Source of the DNA: Allobosea sp. Root381
Lineage (GTDB): Bacteria > Pseudomonadota > Alphaproteobacteria > Rhizobiales > Beijerinckiaceae
NCBI RefSeq assembly: GCF_001429395.1
Contig: NZ_LMJT01000034.1
Span: 208,185 to 272,184 of the forward strand
Length of the DNA stretch: 64,000 bases
Direction: 5' to 3'
Part shown: positions 51,830 through 59,817 of the stretch, one piece after another
Position numbering within the stretch: the first letter of the stretch is position 1
Layout: each line of letters starts with the position of its first letter
Program-made: the position numbers and the translations under genes
The notes under the pieces: generated by a model
What the model was told of the DNA's origin: nothing
Seen by the model: the letters and a program-made list of their open reading frames with translations, nothing else
Databases searched by the model: none

Positions 51830-52155
51830 TCATTCTATTCCCAGCCTTTCCGCAAGGGCGAGACGGGCGCGGGCGAGACGGCTCATCACCGTGCCTTTCG
51901 GAACATCGAGCACCTCGGCAGCTTCGGCATAGGAGAGTTCCTCAACACAGACGAGATGGAGGATCGTGCGATGATCCTCCGAGAGCGTCTTCATGGCTTC
52001 CTCGACCGACCGCAGTGTCAGCACGGCCTCGGCCGCGGCCGCACCGTCTATCGCGGTATTGCGGTCAATTTCCTCGGGGTCGAGCGCAACGCCCATGGTC
52101 CGGCGCCGCCGCAACTGGTCGAGCCAGGCATTGCGCAGGATGCGAAACAGCCATG
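51830..52155 (-). pseudogene. 5'-truncated ECF sigma factor (region 4 retained)
   Basis: The minus-strand frame reads WLFRILRNAWLDQLRRRRTM (end of region 2), a linker, and an intact region 4 with LTLRSVEEAMKTLSEDHRTI, SYAEAAEVLDVPKGTVMSRL and ARARLALAERL. Most of region 2 (about 60-70 residues, including the -10 recognition helices) is missing: homology stops at about 52155, where the divergent subtilase fragment begins. It is thus probably non-functional unless an internal start makes a region-4-only peptide. Confidence 0.75.
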
Positions 52156-52671
52156 TTGCAGGCGCTCGATCTGGTCGTGGAACGCGGCGTGCGCGTCGTC
52201 AATCTCAGCATGGCCGGGCCGGCCAACCTCGCACTGGAGCGGCTGATCGCGCGGCTCGTCGCCGAGCGGGGGCTCGTGCTCGTCGCGGCCGCGGGCAATG
52301 ACGGTCATCAGGCTCCCCCGCTCTACCCGGCCGCCTATGCCGGCGTCCTGGCGGTGACCGCCGTCGACCGGCGCGGCGAGGTCTATCGTCGTGCCGGCCG
52401 CGGTGCCCATATCGACTTCGCCGCGCCCGGCGTTTCGGTTGCGGCCGCCGCGGGACGCGGCATGCAAGGGCGTACCGGAACGTCCTTCGCCGCGCCCTTC
52501 GTCGCGGCTGCGGCGGCGCTGGCGGCGGCGCGCGATCCAGCCCTGCAAGGCGAAGCGCTCGTGGCCGCGCTGGCGGCCACGGCGCGCGATCTCGGCGCGC
52601 CGGGGCGGGATGACGTGTTCGGCCACGGCGTTCCACAGCTGGACAAGCTGTGCTCGGCCGCTGGCGGTTAG
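52153..52671 (+). pseudogene. 5'-truncated S8 (subtilisin-like) serine peptidase
   Basis: About 172 residues of the C-terminal part of a subtilase: RVVNLSMAGPANLALERLIA, the oxyanion Asn in VAAAGNDG, and the catalytic Ser in GRTGTSFAAPFVAAAAAL. The catalytic Asp and His, signal peptide and prodomain are absent. It abuts the truncated sigma gene head to head, indicating that one deletion removed both 5' ends. Confidence 0.75.
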
Positions 52672-52677
52672 GGCAAT

Positions 52678-52965
52678 TCAATCGTCGTCATCGTCGCGCT
52701 GGCGCCGGCCGCGCCGCAAACGGCTGCGGCGGTTGTCGTCATCATCGTCGTCGTCGCGCCAGCGGCGATCATTCGCCCGGTTGCTATAGTCGCGATAGTT
52801 CTGCGCGATGCGGTAGCCGTCCCGGTCGATGGGGAGCGCCTGTTCCGCGAACGGCCCGTGCAGCGGATCCGCTTTCACGCTGCCCGCGGAGGCAGGCATG
52901 CTGACGCCGAGCAGCAATACGCCGGCGAGAAGGGTGGTGGCTCGAAGCGTGGTGGCTCCTGGCAT
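52678..52965 (-). CDS. Exported Asp/Arg-rich small protein
   Basis: A 95-residue protein with a signal peptide (LLAGVLLLGVSMPASAGS, about 12-29), a middle IDRDGYRIAQNYRDYSNRAN and a low-complexity tail of alternating acidic and basic blocks (RRWRDDDDDDDNRRSR). Its role is unknown; it is next to the HTTM gene on the same strand, 45 bp away. Confidence 0.6.
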   Translation of the reverse strand: MPGATTLRATTLLAGVLLLGVSMPASAGSVKADPLHGPFAEQALPIDRDGYRIAQNYRDYSNRANDRRWRDDDDDDDNRRSRLRRGRRQRDDDDD

Positions 52966-53010
52966 GTCGTGTCCTTTCGCAAGACAGCCTCGCTGGGCTG
53001 CTGAAAGGGA

Positions 53011-54468
53011 CTACGGACCGGCGGCGGACTTATTCCCGGGATTGTCGATTTTGTTCGCAGTCGCACGCATCGCCTCGAGCGCGCGGTTGTCCGCCGCGCC
53101 CCACGCGGACCGCTCCAGCGGCAGCACCCAATCGTCGGGCGCGAACTGGTTGAGCTGAACGGCCGCGAGATCGACGGCGGGATCGATGAACTCCTGGGCC
53201 GGCCGGCCATTCAACGACTTTCGGACGTGAGCATGGACCGATAAGGAGCCATGACCGGCCTCCCGCCAGCGCCGAGCCAGATGATTGGCGAACTGGTGGA
53301 TCATGTCCGCACGCGTCAGCATCGTCGCCGCCTGGCGCGGCGTGAGGTAGTCGTCCGGATCGATGCGCCATTCGCGGCCATCAGGATGGCTGACGATACG
53401 GAAATACCCCTCCGCCTCGCGATCGAAGATGCGCATGCGCCAGGAGAAGCGGTGTCCGTCGCCGGCCCAGCGCACGTCGGAATCGAAGGCGAGGCTGCGC
53501 AAGGGCAGGCCGATCTGCAGCGCTGCCCAGACTGCGATCGCAGCCAGCGCGAGCGGCGAGAGAAGCGCCCCGCGCGGGGTTGCGGCGACCGCAACGGCAG
53601 GAGCCTGCAGCCTCAGAAGGCGAAGGAGGCGCCCGGGCCAATCCGGCGCAAACATGATCAGCGTCGCCGCCATGGTCAGCCACGGAAAGATGCCGATATT
53701 GAAGAACTGCGCATTGAGCAGATGGAACACGCAGTAGATCAGGAAGACCGGCAGGCGTGTCGGGCGCCAGAGCAGCAGCGGCGCACCGAGAATATGGAGC
53801 GCGATGGTGCCCCGACTCGCAGCGATCAGCACCCAATCGTACTGGAGCAGCCAGCCGAGCGGGAAATCCCCGGCCTGCGGACGCAGCCACAGGCCGAGCG
53901 GCTCGCCCTTCAACCAGTCGGGCGTCAGCTTCACCAGTCCGGCGAAGATCAGCACGATCTCGAGCTGCAGCCGGAGCACGAAGACCGCGGCATAGGGAAC
54001 CGCACCGCTGGCCCCGCCCCTGCGCCAGGAATCAAGCGACCAGCAGTTTGCGGCCGGTAGCGCGCAGAGCAGGAAAGCGAAGAGGATGACGAGATAGAAG
54101 TGGTTGAGGTACTCGGCCTTGTCGAGCAGGAAGAAGTAGCCGAACAGCACGGTCAGCAGCAGGATGGCGGGGCGATAGAACAGCCCCAGCATCACGAACA
54201 GCGCGCTCGCACCGAGGAGGAGCCAGGCAGCTTGCAACCACGGCTCCGGCAGCGGCGAAACCCAGCCGAAGCCGGCATAGGTGAAATGGAACTCGGGCGC
54301 GACCCAGTAGCGCCAGAGGCGATCATACCGGACGAAACGCCAGCAATCCCAGACGATGAGAGCCCCAAAGAGGATTCGGAAGACGGCGAGCGATTGGCCG
54401 CTCACGGGCGTTGCAAGCCGGGCACGGCTTTGCCGCAGCGCCGCGGCCGTGTTGGAAAAATCGATCAT
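53011..54468 (-). CDS. HTTM-domain (vitamin K-dependent gamma-carboxylase-like) membrane protein
   Basis: A 485-residue polytopic protein with HTTM/VKGC-like membrane domain: SLAVFRILFGALIVWDCWRF, NHFYLVILFAFLLCALPAAN (conserved His/Tyr region) and FAGLVKLTPDWLKGEPLGLW with the typical A(G)(L)xKL motif. The C-terminal 150 residues are soluble and periplasmic-like. Bacterial HTTM proteins are mostly uncharacterised. It is divergent from a DCC-family protein, a frequently seen partnership. Confidence 0.85.
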   Translation of the reverse strand: MIDFSNTAAALRQSRARLATPVSGQSLAVFRILFGALIVWDCWRFVRYDRLWRYWVAPEFHFTYAGFGWVSPLPEPWLQAAWLLLGASALFVMLGLFYRPAILLLTVLFGYFFLLDKAEYLNHFYLVILFAFLLCALPAANCWSLDSWRRGGASGAVPYAAVFVLRLQLEIVLIFAGLVKLTPDWLKGEPLGLWLRPQAGDFPLGWLLQYDWVLIAASRGTIALHILGAPLLLWRPTRLPVFLIYCVFHLLNAQFFNIGIFPWLTMAATLIMFAPDWPGRLLRLLRLQAPAVAVAATPRGALLSPLALAAIAVWAALQIGLPLRSLAFDSDVRWAGDGHRFSWRMRIFDREAEGYFRIVSHPDGREWRIDPDDYLTPRQAATMLTRADMIHQFANHLARRWREAGHGSLSVHAHVRKSLNGRPAQEFIDPAVDLAAVQLNQFAPDDWVLPLERSAWGAADNRALEAMRATANKIDNPGNKSAAGP

Positions 54469-54524
54469 TCCGGCTCCTGTCATCCCTTCTGGGGAATTAC
54501 GCGCCGCGTCGAACGTTATTCCGG

Positions 54525-54569
54525 GTTGAAGCGTTTCCGCGTTCCTCCAACGCGCGGAAACGCTTCAAC
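54525..54569. promoter_or_regulatory. Perfect 17-bp inverted repeat in the HTTM-DCC divergent promoter
   Basis: GTTGAAGCGTTTCCGCG (54525-54541) and its exact reverse complement (54553-54569) flank an 11-nt loop. It lies between the start codons at 54468 (minus) and 54602 (plus). It may be a regulator operator, a bidirectional terminator-like hairpin, or a dispersed palindromic repeat. Confidence 0.7.
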
Positions 54570-54601
54570 GATTCATTTTGACGCAGGCCGGAACGAGAGC
54601 G

Positions 54602-54964
54602 ATGGAAATCTTCTATGACGGGCAATGCCCGTTCTGCCGCGGCTATCTCGGGCTTGTTGACCTTCGCCGCGAAGTCGGCCCGGTGGATCTGGTCGATGCG
54701 CGATCCGGTGATCCTCGGCTCGCAGAGGTCCGCGATGCGGGGCTATCGCTGGAAGAAGGCATGGTGGTTCGCCATGGCGGCCGCTTCTGGCACGGGGCCG
54801 ATGCGATCTGGCTTCTCTCCACGCTGACCGAAGCGCGAGGGCTGCATCGACGCATTCTGCGCTGGCTGCTGCGCGACCGGCTCCGGGCCGGCCGGCTTTA
54901 CCCCTGGTTCGTCTCGGGCCGACGCGCGACACTGCGCCTGCTCGGCCGAAAGCCCCTTGAATAG
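54602..54964 (+). CDS. DCC-family thiol-disulfide oxidoreductase-like protein (DUF393)
   Basis: A 120-residue thioredoxin-like protein with the defining YDGQCPFCRGYL motif (D-x2-C-x2-C) at the N-terminus and the RLYPWFVSGR tail typical of DUF393/YuxK proteins. ATG 54602 gives the standard start. It is divergent from the HTTM gene; the pair may modify or reduce a common substrate, which is inferred from the repeated association of the families. Confidence 0.85.
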   Translation: MEIFYDGQCPFCRGYLGLVDLRREVGPVDLVDARSGDPRLAEVRDAGLSLEEGMVVRHGGRFWHGADAIWLLSTLTEARGLHRRILRWLLRDRLRAGRLYPWFVSGRRATLRLLGRKPLE

Positions 54965-55061
54965 AGCCTTCCGGAGCCGCTGATGCGTCAGGCGCCTCCG
55001 TCATCGCGTTGAGCGGCGGACCGCTGAAGTCCGGCAGAGCCGCCTCGCCGGACATGGCAGG

Positions 55062-58000
55062 TCAGGCCGGGGCGGCCGGCGCGCCGGCCCATTCGGTCCG
55101 TGCCGGAATCGCCTCGCCCTTCATCACGATGGTCAGAAGACCGAGCCGGGCATGGTCGCCGAGGCGGGTGTCGTAGAGCACGGTGGTCAGCCCGCCCAGG
55201 ACGCAGCCCTTTCCGATCTCGATGCGGCCGACCTTCATCACCCGGTCCTCGAAGAGATGGGTCTGGAGGTTGGCCGTCGCGTTGATCGCGGCATAATCGC
55301 CGATGCTGACGCAGTCGAACTCGGTGATGTCGGTCGAGTCGAGATAGACGCCCTGGCCGAGCTTGACGCCGAAGAGGCGCAGCGCCCAAGGCAGGATCGG
55401 CGTGCCGCGCAGTGCATTCAGCAGGATCGCGCCGGCAGTGCCCCAGTAGAGCGTCGTCATCGCCTCGGTGCGCAGCGCCCACCAGGACCAGAGGCCGCGA
55501 TTGCCGGGCCGGTAGACGCCCATCAGCAGCCATTTCATCAGCAGCACCACCGTCGCCAGGGCAACCGAGGTGCCGACCGCGCAGGCGATGAAGACCGGCG
55601 CGAACTCGCCCCAGCTCTGCGCGCTTTCCAGCGCCGGGAAGAGGAACAGCTCGGCGGTGATGGTGCCAAGGGTGATGAACATCATCGTCGGCATCGAGGC
55701 GCTGAACAGCTCGAAGACGGCGCGCAGGACGCGGCGCCAGAGCGGCGGCCGGAAAGTCTTGGCGATGTCGGCATCGTCGAAACGCTGGCGCGAGGGCAGC
55801 AGGATCGGCGGGCTGCCGAAACGGGTCTCGCCGGGCTGCATCGCGACGTCGGCGGGCGGCTTGGACTTGATACCAAGCAGCGAGCCCGTCGGCAGGAAGG
55901 CGCCGGGCGGCACCACCGCGTCATTGCCGACGAAGACCTGGTCGCCGGTGCGAACCGGCTTCGCGGTCATCCAGCCGCGGCGGACATCCTCGTCGCCGAG
56001 CACAGCCTCATCGGCGACGAAGCAGCGATCGCCGATCTCGATCATGTCGTAGCGGCCGCCGAAATTGGTGGCGATCTCGGTGTCCTTGCCGATCTTCGCG
56101 CCCATCAGGCGGTACCAGAGCCGCATGTAGACGGTGGAGAACAGCGAGGACAGGCTCTGGAGCATCACCTCGGAAGCGAGGCCCACGGTCCATTTGCGCA
56201 AGCCGTAGCCGGAGGCGATCGCATGCGTTCCCGCGACCGAGCGCGGCAGGACGAGCCAGCGCAAAGCGGTGACGAGCAGCACGGTGCCGAGCATCAGCAC
56301 CATTGCCGTCGGCCAGGCGATAACCGGCAGCAGCCAGCGGTAATCGATGCCGGTCAGCTCCTGCAGGGGGCCGTCGAAGCGGTCGAGGATGAAGAAGGCC
56401 GGGAAGATCGGCAGCAGCGCCAGCGCCGGCATCACCAGCAGCATGAGCGCGAAGAAGGCGGTCTGCAGCGCCCGGACCGGCAACGAAGGCTGCGGCGCGG
56501 CCTTGGGCCAGACGGCCGGATCGACCGTGCCGACATGGCGGCCGGGCGACCCGTCCCAGTGCTCGAAGGCGGCGACGCGGCTGCCGGCTGCGAGCGCGGT
56601 CAGGTCGGCAAGCTCGGCGCCTTCGCCGATCGCCGTGTCGTGCCCGATGGCGCAGGAGGTGCCGATATAGGCGTCCTTGCCGATCGTGATCTTGCCGATC
56701 ACCAGCTCGTTGCCGATCACCTCGGCATTGGCGAGGCTGAGCTTGCCGCCGAGCGTGACGTCGTCGCCGATCTCGATGAGGTCGACGGCGCCGGCCTCGA
56801 AGCCGCTGACGAAGACGCCCTTGCCGACCTTGGCGCCGAGGAGGCGCATGGCGAAGCTCGCCAGCGGCGTGCCCTGCATCAGGCCGAGATGGACCATCGA
56901 GGTGAACTGGCGGGCGAGCCACCAGCGGAAGAAATAGACGCCCCAGAGCGGGTAGCGGCCGGGCGTCGTGCGCCAGAGCACCAGGCGCTTGCCGACGATG
57001 CCGGCGAGCATCACCGACAGTGTGACGAGCGCGTAGATGCCCATCATCATCAGGATCTCGCGCGTCTCGATCCTGCCGTCGACCGTGATCAGCTCGTAGA
57101 TGACGTAGATCGTCAGCCACGGGCCGGTCAGCGCCAGCAGCAGAACCGGCATGCAGGCGAGCTGTGCCAGCCCGCAGAGCAGACGGCGGAGCGGCGGCGG
57201 CGGCGTGAAGGAGAGATCGCGCGCCTCACGGCCCACGCTCGCCCGTCCGCGCTCGTCGAGCTTGGCCGCGATCGCGCGCAGATTCCGCAGGCTGTAGACG
57301 TCTTCGAGCGTGATGCTCGGCAGGTCGGGATTGCCGCGCACGGCTGCGAGGAAGGTCGCGGCGAGCAGCGAATGGCCGCCGAGATCGGCGAAGAAGTCGG
57401 CTTCGAAGCCGATCGACTGGCCCGGAAACAGCGGCTTGGCGGCGGCGAGCAGCGCGGCCTCGGTCGCGCTTTGCGGCTCCTCCTGCTCCTCGGTCGAAGC
57501 GGCGATGGTCAGCGGCGCGGCCTTGAGCGTCTTGCGGTCGGCCTTGCCCGAGGTCAGGCGCGGCAGGCTCGCCATCTCCTCGAAATGCGACGGCACCATA
57601 TAGGGCGGTAGGGTTTCCTTCAGTGCGGCACGCACCGCCGCACGGTCGAACGCGGTCGCGGCATCGGGCACCACGAAAGCGACGAGCCGGTCGATGCCGT
57701 CGTCGCGGCGCAGCACCACCGTCGCCTGCGAAATGCCGGGCAGGTCGCAGAGCCTGGCCTCGATCTCGCCGAGTTCGAGCCGGAAGCCGCGCAGCTTGAC
57801 CTGGTCGTCGATGCGGCCGTGGAAGAGGATCTTGCCCGTGTCGGAGATGCTGACCGCATCGCCCGAGCGGTAGAGCACCGGGTCGTTGCCGTCGCCGCGG
57901 AAGGGGTTGGGGATGAACTTCTCGGCGGTGAGCTCGGGGCGGCCGAGATAGCCCGCCGCGACTCCGGGGCCGCCGATCAGCAATTCGCCCTCGGTGCCGG

Positions 58001-59057
58001 TGCCGACGATCCGCATCTCCTCGTCGACGACGTAGCAGGTGTAGTTCGGGATCGGCAGTCCGATGGTCACGGCCTCGTCGGGCGTGACCTCGTCGACGGT
58101 CGCGACGACGGTGGCTTCGGTCGGGCCGTAGGAGTTGAAGACCTTGCGGCCCGGGCGGCACCAGCGCTGGCGGACGGCGGGCGGGCAGGCCTCGCCGCCG
58201 AGGATGATGATGCGCAGGCTCGGGATGTCCTGCGGCATCATGGCGAGCAGCGTCGGCACCGTGTCGAGCACGGTGATGCCGGCCTCCGCCATCAAAGCGG
58301 GCAGGCGCTCGACTTCGCCCAGAACCTGCGCCGAGGCGACCCAGAGCGTGGCGCCCACGAGATAGGGGACGAAGATCTCCTCGAGCGAGAGATCGAAGGC
58401 AACGGAGGCGCCCTGGAAGGAGACGTCGCTCGCCTCCATGCCGTAAACGAGGTTCGACGAGCGCAGATAGTGGCAGATGTTGCTGTGCGCGATGACGATG
58501 CCCTTGGGCTTGCCCGTCGAGCCCGAGGTGTAGATCGCATAGGCCGGGCTCGCCGGCGTCACCCCGTCTGCGCGCGGATCGACCGGCGAGGCACCGGCGC
58601 CTGCGGCGATGAGCTCGCGGCAGCTTGCGGCGGGCGCGGGCAGCTCCCGGTCGAGCTTCGCGCGCGTGGCGTCGTCGATGATCAGGAGCTTGGCCTCGCA
58701 ATCGGCGAGGCATTCGCCGATGCGCTCGGGCGGGGCGTCGGCGTCGAAGGGGATATAGGCGGCGCCGGCCTTGAGGATGCCGAGCAGCGCGACATGCAGG
58801 TCGAGCGAACGGGACATCCACAGGCCGACGAAGGCGCCGGCCGCGACGCCGCGCGCCCGCAGCGCGCGCGCAACCTTGTCGGCCCGGGCGTCGAGCTCTG
58901 CATAGGTGACGCGCTCGGTGCCGAAGATGATGGCTGTGTGCTCGGGCGTCCGCTTCGCAGAGGCCTCGAAGACCTCGCCGAGCAGTTCGTCGCGTAGCAG
59001 CGACGGCTCCACGGCCCCCACGAGCTTTCCGGCACCGCGCCCGACGATGGCGTGCAT
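55062..59057 (-). CDS. Pls/PosA-type non-ribosomal peptide synthetase
   Basis: A 1331-residue single-module NRPS. The adenylation domain (about 30-515) has A3 YTSGSTGKPKG (176-186), A5 NSYGPTE, A6 GELLIGGPGVAAGYLG, A7 YRSGD, A8 GRIDDQVKLRGFRLELGEIE and A10 LTSGKADRK. The carrier domain has GGHSLL with the phosphopantetheine Ser563. The large C-terminal part (about 620-1330) has several membrane helices interleaved with left-handed beta-helix (hexapeptide) repeats, the terminal domain of the Pls family that makes epsilon-poly-lysine in Streptomyces. No condensation, thioesterase or phosphopantetheinyl-transferase gene is adjacent. Confidence 0.9.
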   Translation of the reverse strand: MHAIVGRGAGKLVGAVEPSLLRDELLGEVFEASAKRTPEHTAIIFGTERVTYAELDARADKVARALRARGVAAGAFVGLWMSRSLDLHVALLGILKAGAAYIPFDADAPPERIGECLADCEAKLLIIDDATRAKLDRELPAPAASCRELIAAGAGASPVDPRADGVTPASPAYAIYTSGSTGKPKGIVIAHSNICHYLRSSNLVYGMEASDVSFQGASVAFDLSLEEIFVPYLVGATLWVASAQVLGEVERLPALMAEAGITVLDTVPTLLAMMPQDIPSLRIIILGGEACPPAVRQRWCRPGRKVFNSYGPTEATVVATVDEVTPDEAVTIGLPIPNYTCYVVDEEMRIVGTGTEGELLIGGPGVAAGYLGRPELTAEKFIPNPFRGDGNDPVLYRSGDAVSISDTGKILFHGRIDDQVKLRGFRLELGEIEARLCDLPGISQATVVLRRDDGIDRLVAFVVPDAATAFDRAAVRAALKETLPPYMVPSHFEEMASLPRLTSGKADRKTLKAAPLTIAASTEEQEEPQSATEAALLAAAKPLFPGQSIGFEADFFADLGGHSLLAATFLAAVRGNPDLPSITLEDVYSLRNLRAIAAKLDERGRASVGREARDLSFTPPPPLRRLLCGLAQLACMPVLLLALTGPWLTIYVIYELITVDGRIETREILMMMGIYALVTLSVMLAGIVGKRLVLWRTTPGRYPLWGVYFFRWWLARQFTSMVHLGLMQGTPLASFAMRLLGAKVGKGVFVSGFEAGAVDLIEIGDDVTLGGKLSLANAEVIGNELVIGKITIGKDAYIGTSCAIGHDTAIGEGAELADLTALAAGSRVAAFEHWDGSPGRHVGTVDPAVWPKAAPQPSLPVRALQTAFFALMLLVMPALALLPIFPAFFILDRFDGPLQELTGIDYRWLLPVIAWPTAMVLMLGTVLLVTALRWLVLPRSVAGTHAIASGYGLRKWTVGLASEVMLQSLSSLFSTVYMRLWYRLMGAKIGKDTEIATNFGGRYDMIEIGDRCFVADEAVLGDEDVRRGWMTAKPVRTGDQVFVGNDAVVPPGAFLPTGSLLGIKSKPPADVAMQPGETRFGSPPILLPSRQRFDDADIAKTFRPPLWRRVLRAVFELFSASMPTMMFITLGTITAELFLFPALESAQSWGEFAPVFIACAVGTSVALATVVLLMKWLLMGVYRPGNRGLWSWWALRTEAMTTLYWGTAGAILLNALRGTPILPWALRLFGVKLGQGVYLDSTDITEFDCVSIGDYAAINATANLQTHLFEDRVMKVGRIEIGKGCVLGGLTTVLYDTRLGDHARLGLLTIVMKGEAIPARTEWAGAPAAPA

Positions 59058-59144
59058 GATCCGCTTCCCCCAGCCAGATACCGCAAGGCTGAGCTGCCTA
59101 TGCGAGACCGGGGCTTGCTAGCGGGGAGAAATGTAGATTGCGTT

Positions 59145-59315
59145 AGGACGATGCGAAGTGTTGGCGGCGCCGGCTTCCCGATCGCCAACACCGATTTCAG
59201 CCGCCGCTATATCGCGGAGATCACGGAAGGCCTTGTTCCTGAGCTGCAACGCCGCGGCCTCGCCCGCACGCGCGGCAAGGGAGCGACCTTTCGCGAACGA
59301 CTGCTGAGCCACTAG
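59145..59315 (+). pseudogene. C-terminal fragment of a bacterial luciferase-like (LLM) monooxygenase
   Basis: A short frame ending ITEGLVPELQRRGLARTRGK and GATFRERLLSH resembles the last 40 residues of NtaA/SnaA-type flavin-dependent monooxygenases. The barrel is absent, so it is a gene remnant between the NRPS and the autotransporter. Confidence 0.45.
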
Positions 59316-59817
59316 CCCCGGCAAAGGCGCTGCGGCGCATGCGTACCGGCTCAGTCCGGACTTTTGGATCCATCATCACGGAAGCCTCTGCCGTGACAGG
59401 CGAGTTCCACCTCAATCTCTTCGTTCACGCGCGCGACCGCCCCAAAGCCCCTCCCTCAACACGATCGACATGCCTTCACCAAGCTCAGGCCCATCTGCGG
59501 CGTGTCGCTGCCGGAACCTTCGACGCGCTCCGGAAGACGATCGGGAACGTCCGCTCTTTCATAACGCCAGGAAATGTCGAAATTTCTTTAGCAACTCCGG
59601 AAATTCGCAAGATTGATTTTTTGATATTCTAGAGCAATCTTCAGTTTACTCCTCTCACTCTATAGCCTGCTCTACGTTTGATTGCGCGAACGCATACATA
59701 AAGCGAATAAATAAATCCTTGCGGCACCGATCCGATTTCTTTAGTTTTCCTTGGGCATGCGGCAAGGCCGGGGCCTGCAGTCGCCGATGATTCGATGGTC
59801 CGGGGCTGCGGCATAAG
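59316..59817. other. Gene-free region upstream of the autotransporter
   Basis: About 500 bp. One open frame of 97 codons lacks any family-like sequence. From about 59560 to 59740 the DNA is distinctly AT-rich (for example gattttttgatattctagag), as expected for a promoter or control region of the autotransporter. Confidence 0.5.

Noticed and set aside
55152..57611. Long plus-strand open frame antisense to the NRPS
   Set aside because: Shadow of the NRPS gene; no ribosome site or domain.
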